Shown here: piece by piece, positions 49,093-52,431 of the stretch | Layout: the number at the start of each line of letters is the position of its first letter | Position numbering within the stretch: the stretch's first letter is position 1 | Notes under the pieces: generated by a model | What the model was told of the DNA's origin: nothing | Databases searched by the model: none | What the model saw: the letters and a program-made list of their open reading frames with translations, nothing else | Source: Cystobacter fuscus DSM 2262 | GTDB lineage: Bacteria > Myxococcota > Myxococcia > Myxococcales > Myxococcaceae | NCBI RefSeq assembly: GCF_000335475.2 | Contig: NZ_ANAH02000063.1 | Coordinates: 1 to 52,431, forward strand | Direction of reading: 5' to 3' | DNA length: 52,431 nt | Translations under genes and position numbers: made by a program

Positions 49093-49524
49093 CTACTCCC
49101 CGTCGACGACGAACTTGCGCCGGAGCGCGGGAGGCGGGAGCGCGCACTGCTCGTACTTGCCGACGAGCCGGTAGCGGTTGCGCGCCACCAGGTCATAGAA
49201 GAAATCGCCCACGCGCGCGGGGAGCACGCCCATGAGCACGGACAGCCCCTTCCACACGCCGCCGAGTTGACGCAACACGAACCGCACGGCGGCATATTTC
49301 CAGAGGAGTCGCTCGTTCGCGGAGCCCCGGTCGGCCAGGAGGTACACCCCATCCAGGGCGGCCGCGTCCTTGCCGTGGCGGGCGAGGAGGTCCCGGGCGA
49401 GCGCTCCCTGGAGCTGGGCGAAGAGGAAGACGTCCTGGCGGTCGCGCGCGTGGATGAAGTGGACCGTGTGGTTGCACAGCACGCAGACGCCGTCGAAGAA
49501 CAGCAGGTGCTTCGAGGTGCTCAC
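49093..49524 (-). CDS. DCC-family (YuxK-like) thiol-disulfide oxidoreductase
   Basis: The 143-residue protein begins (GTG start) MSTSKHLLFFDGVCVLCNHT, containing the DxxCxxC motif (DGVCVLC) that names the family; the cysteines lie near residues 14 and 17. FIHARDRQDVFLFAQLQGAL, the basic WKYAAVRFVLRQLGG and FYDLVARNRYRLVGKYEQCA complete it. Members are short, predicted thioredoxin-like redox proteins of uncertain role. It lies 117 bp downstream of the HAMP kinase gene and follows the toxin/immunity genes in the same direction. Confidence 0.87.
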   Translation of the reverse strand: MSTSKHLLFFDGVCVLCNHTVHFIHARDRQDVFLFAQLQGALARDLLARHGKDAAALDGVYLLADRGSANERLLWKYAAVRFVLRQLGGVWKGLSVLMGVLPARVGDFFYDLVARNRYRLVGKYEQCALPPPALRRKFVVDGE

Positions 49525-49598
49525 TCCCGCCTCCCTGGGGAAACCGGCTCGCCTGGGGGTTGTATGTACACCAGGGCATGCCGCCGCCACGCGAGATG

Positions 49599-50945
49599 TC
49601 ACCCGGCGGCGCGGTGCCGCTCGGCGACGCGGTAGAACTGGGTGAGGGAGAAGTCCAGCAGCGACTGACAGGTGCGCATGTAGCGCCAGGCCCGGACGAA
49701 GGGGAGCCAGACCCGGTCGCCCACGAGCACCTGGGCCTCCTCGAGCTTCTGGCGCGGTATCCACTGGCCTCCGAGGTGGCGCACCAGCACCTCGCCCAGG
49801 TACGCGCCAATGGCCGGCACCGCGAGCGTGTCGATGTTCTGCCGCTCGAAGACGCGCGGGAACTCCTGACGCCAGAACTCGTAGTCCACGTCCGAGAGGG
49901 ACTCGGGCGTCGCATCGAAGACGGAGGGCACCTTCGTGTGCAGCAGCGCCACCAGGTGCTCGGCGAGGTAGCGGTAATGCGCTCGGGCACCCTCCACGTC
50001 CTCCACGTCTGGCGGCAGGGCGGCGTCGGAGGAGCGCCACTCGTCCGGTTCGGGCGGACGCCAGGCGTTGAACTCGGCAACCTTGCGCGAACGCACGTGA
50101 CTGGAGATGCGCTCCACCACGCGCGAGAGGAACGGTTCCACGTCGGGAGGGAAGCGGGGCTCCACGGGGGCGAGCAGGGCGCTGCGCTCGCGCAGGCCGC
50201 GCAGCACGGTGTCGAAGTCCAGGTCCGGCCGGAGGTGGACATGGGCACGGGCCTGGGCGAGGCGGGCCTCGTCGCTGGCGAAGTCCGCCGGCGTGGGCCG
50301 CGTCACCAGGAGGACGGAGCCGTTGGGCAACTCCTCCACCCGCCAGGCCGGCGTGGACAACATGCGCTCGCGGCCCACGGATTCCACCAGCTTCGGGCCG
50401 AAGACGTTGAGCCAGGACACCTCGTAGATCTTGTCGAACCCGTCTCGAATGGACGTTTGCATATCCCGGCCAAAGAGAGGAGCGCCCGCGACTTCTCCGT
50501 CATCAGAGCTATGGGCATCCGCATGGGACACCGGGTAACGAGAGGCCCAGGCGCGAACCATCTCCACGAATGGCCGACAGCGTTCCTCCTCATTGAAGAG
50601 GGAAAGCGGTTTTACATCGATCGTGCAGAACAATTCGGGGCTCCGCGGCGGCAAACGGAGCCGAAACGCCATGTCCAGCGCGGGCCATTTCGTACGATAG
50701 AAACCAATTGTTACGAAGTCCCCGTCACGTGCCTCATCTAATGCCTTCCAGATGGCGGCGCGGTTGTATTTACGTCGCCGCTTGCCTTCAACGACGTCTG
50801 GCATCCACTCGCCCGCGTACTCCTCGAGCGCTTGGAGAAAAGGCTCCAGTTCGCTCCCCGGCGAGGCCCATGAGCCCAAAGCACCTTTGAAATCAAGTCG
50901 GAGGTAATCCTCCTCCTTCACGCCGTGAAACTTCAGTCTCTTCAT
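49599..50945 (-). CDS. Candidate immunity protein of the right-edge toxin
   Basis: The 448-residue soluble protein starts MKRLKFHGVKEEDYLRLDFK. A middle segment VSWLNVFGPKLVESVGRERM followed by LSTPAWRVEELPNGSVLLVT looks like the conserved region of DUF3396/Imm-type polymorphic-toxin immunity proteins. The C-terminal 150 residues (from about 295) are helical and of unknown family. Its ATG overlaps the stop of the toxin-like gene by four bases, the usual toxin/immunity order. The first 800 bp or so are lower in GC than the flanks. The immunity call rests mainly on position and this motif. Confidence 0.6.
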   Translation of the reverse strand: MKRLKFHGVKEEDYLRLDFKGALGSWASPGSELEPFLQALEEYAGEWMPDVVEGKRRRKYNRAAIWKALDEARDGDFVTIGFYRTKWPALDMAFRLRLPPRSPELFCTIDVKPLSLFNEEERCRPFVEMVRAWASRYPVSHADAHSSDDGEVAGAPLFGRDMQTSIRDGFDKIYEVSWLNVFGPKLVESVGRERMLSTPAWRVEELPNGSVLLVTRPTPADFASDEARLAQARAHVHLRPDLDFDTVLRGLRERSALLAPVEPRFPPDVEPFLSRVVERISSHVRSRKVAEFNAWRPPEPDEWRSSDAALPPDVEDVEGARAHYRYLAEHLVALLHTKVPSVFDATPESLSDVDYEFWRQEFPRVFERQNIDTLAVPAIGAYLGEVLVRHLGGQWIPRQKLEEAQVLVGDRVWLPFVRAWRYMRTCQSLLDFSLTQFYRVAERHRAAG

Positions 50946-52431
50946 TGGAACGACACCTCGACTCCGGGAATCTGCTCCTGGGCCTCGCTCATGGCTCTAT
51001 ACAATTTGGCTGTATTCGTGGGATCGAGATGACTGTGCTCGTAGATGAGGCGGACCCTTTGAACCGGCACCTTGCTACCCCCGCGCAGAAGGGACTGGAG
51101 GGAGGGCCGACGGATGTCCAACGTCTCACCGTAATAACCCAGGGCCTCCTTCGCGTCCGCCATTATCTGCGCTCGCAGGGAGCTTGCACTCAATCCCGTC
51201 AGATCGCGGCTCTTGAAACTGAGTGTCTCGACGCGAGGGGACCGTCCAGCACTCGGACTCTCCTCGATGACAAGTACATCCGCGAAGCGCAGGTTGCTGT
51301 TCTGCTTCCACACGCCCACCCATCTCTCGATGCGTGGCCGGTCGAAGTCCCCGAGGAAGCGGCGCTTGCCCCGGGGCAAGGCCGCGTCGGCCCGCAGCCT
51401 GTCCACCATGAGGCTCTCGAAGGCCAGCCCCCGGGCGAACCCCCTCCGCATCCGCTCGTAGCCCTCCCACCGCAGAGGCCCTTCAACGTCTTTGCCCTGC
51501 TTGAGTTCCCCGAGGCGCTTCTCGCGGTAGGCGACGTACTCGCCCCAGAGCGGGTTGCCTTCCGCTCCGGAGGGTGGGGCCTCCAGTGAAGGCCGCTGCC
51601 GCTCCAATACCGCCACGTCCCTGGACAGGCGCGGGCCCTCGGCGTCGAGTTCCACCAACGCCAGCCGAGCCTCCACCACCTCCCGGGTGAGGCCCTCCGC
51701 CTCGTCCACCAGCGAGGCCATGCTCCCGGAGCGTTCGGCGGCCAGGGCCCGCGTCGGCGCGGAACGTCCCCCCGTGCCGCCCTTCGACTCCCAAGGGCCA
51801 GGGCGCGGAGGTTTCGCCTGGGACAGCCACACCTGCGCCCGCGCCACATCCCCCCGGGCCTCGCGCAACGCCAGCGCCGCGTCCGCGCCTCCCATCGCCA
51901 CGAAGTGGGCCGCTTCCCGCCGGGCGCGGATGTCTCGGAGCAACTCCCGCGTCCCCTCCACTCCCAGCCGGGCCTCCCACTGCCGCCCCAGCTCTCTCAG
52001 GAGCGAAAGACGCACCTCCAGACGCCCCCACCCTCGGGCCTCCCCCAGGGCGCGAACGCCCCGCCCTCCCGCGTACAGGCCCACCACCAGCGCCGCCGGC
52101 GCCAGTTCGCGTGTGGCCTGCTCGTACTCGCCCCGCGTCAGCGAGGACAGGCCCTCGCCCGTGCCCACCACCAGGTAGAAGAAGCCCAGCGGCACGCCAA
52201 ACGTCGCCGCGTCGAGGCTCCCCACCGCCACGCTGCTTGGGGCGAAGTGCCTCCACGCCAGTTCCAGCTCCACCTCGTGCGACGCGTCCTGGTAGGGCGC
52301 GGGCAACTGCCCCCGCCGCTCGGCCATCTCCGTGTAGCGCAGGCCATCACTCACCTGACTCGTGGCCAGCGCATCCCGCGCGGCACGGCCCAGTCCCCGC
52401 AGCACGTCCCCCGCCTGCTCGCCCCGCTCCG
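50942..52431 (-). CDS. Polymorphic toxin-like protein, partial (runs off the right edge)
   Basis: The reading frame stays open to the right edge, so the gene is incomplete; 495 residues are visible. A hydrophobic helical segment (AATFGVPLGFFYLVVGTGEG) sits about 65 residues from the visible N-terminus. The middle is long and helical. The C-terminal 200 residues contain RFADVLVIEESPSAGRSPRV and LSFKSRDLTGLSASSLRAQI followed by VRLIYEHSHLDPTNTAKLYR, reminiscent of PD-(D/E)xK-like nuclease cores, although the ExK pair is not clear. The stop overlaps the candidate immunity gene. Long N-terminus plus a compact C-terminal domain plus a coupled downstream partner is the typical polymorphic toxin plan. 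Confidence 0.6.
   Translation of the reverse strand, partial: ERGEQAGDVLRGLGRAARDALATSQVSDGLRYTEMAERRGQLPAPYQDASHEVELELAWRHFAPSSVAVGSLDAATFGVPLGFFYLVVGTGEGLSSLTRGEYEQATRELAPAALVVGLYAGGRGVRALGEARGWGRLEVRLSLLRELGRQWEARLGVEGTRELLRDIRARREAAHFVAMGGADAALALREARGDVARAQVWLSQAKPPRPGPWESKGGTGGRSAPTRALAAERSGSMASLVDEAEGLTREVVEARLALVELDAEGPRLSRDVAVLERQRPSLEAPPSGAEGNPLWGEYVAYREKRLGELKQGKDVEGPLRWEGYERMRRGFARGLAFESLMVDRLRADAALPRGKRRFLGDFDRPRIERWVGVWKQNSNLRFADVLVIEESPSAGRSPRVETLSFKSRDLTGLSASSLRAQIMADAKEALGYYGETLDIRRPSLQSLLRGGSKVPVQRVRLIYEHSHLDPTNTAKLYRAMSEAQEQIPGVEVSFQ

Overview
The window is very GC-rich, densely packed DNA from a myxobacterium, most likely the Cystobacter/Archangium/Melittangium side of Myxococcota. 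Three things suggest this: the extreme GC third-position bias, which opens long false frames opposite almost every gene; several large hybrid histidine kinases; and a lipoprotein of the Myxococcus paralogous family TIGR02269/DUF2380. No rRNA, tRNA, CRISPR array or transposase gene was seen. The assignment is inference from gene content, not from a marker gene.

Layout. 0.1-6.1 kb: a small conserved protein, an M14 carboxypeptidase overlapping a cytochrome P450, NAD(H) pyrophosphatase NudC, QueE and two small membrane proteins. 6.1-9.8 kb: a LysR regulator divergent from a coupled pair, a two-domain heme-oxygenase-like diiron protein and a nitronate monooxygenase, with a perfect 11-bp-arm palindrome between them. 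9.8-13 kb: a membrane histidine kinase, a GIY-YIG protein, a CBS-domain protein and an alpha/beta hydrolase. 13-17.2 kb: three consecutive parvulin/SurA-type chaperones leading directly into pdxA, an arrangement like the surA-pdxA neighbourhood of proteobacteria. 17.1-23.6 kb: an LCAT-like lipoprotein, an exported ComEC-type metallo-beta-lactamase with FN3 and lamin-tail domains, and a fused binding-protein/permease that appears to start at CTG.

23.6-27.6 kb is more accessory: a 397-bp non-coding stretch with adjacent hairpins, a PNPOx-like stress protein, the fused ends of a deleted class-V aminotransferase, an XRE regulator, a low-complexity secreted protein and a CapA-like protein. 27.7-31.1 kb is a large hybrid kinase.

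31.2-34.2 kb holds the most striking structure. The first 201 bp of a gene are duplicated at about 97% identity on either side of a lipoprotein-toxin/immunity candidate pair, leaving a 67-codon stub upstream and an intact gene downstream. The stub also supplies the toxin's ribosome binding site. 34.2-42.1 kb is mostly housekeeping: glyoxalase I, a CotH-like lipoprotein, a receiver protein, glucose-6-phosphate isomerase, an esterase, kynureninase and a Cys-rich zinc-ribbon membrane protein. 42.1-49.0 kb is a two-gene signalling unit made of a 1760-residue HAMP-array hybrid kinase and a REC-PAS-kinase. 49.1-52.4 kb has a DCC-family protein and a second likely toxin/immunity pair, whose toxin runs off the right edge.

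Genes are often linked by 4-bp ATGA overlaps (P450/M14, diiron/NMO, PPIase 1/2, zinc-ribbon/kynU, both toxin/immunity pairs), so translational coupling is a theme of the window.
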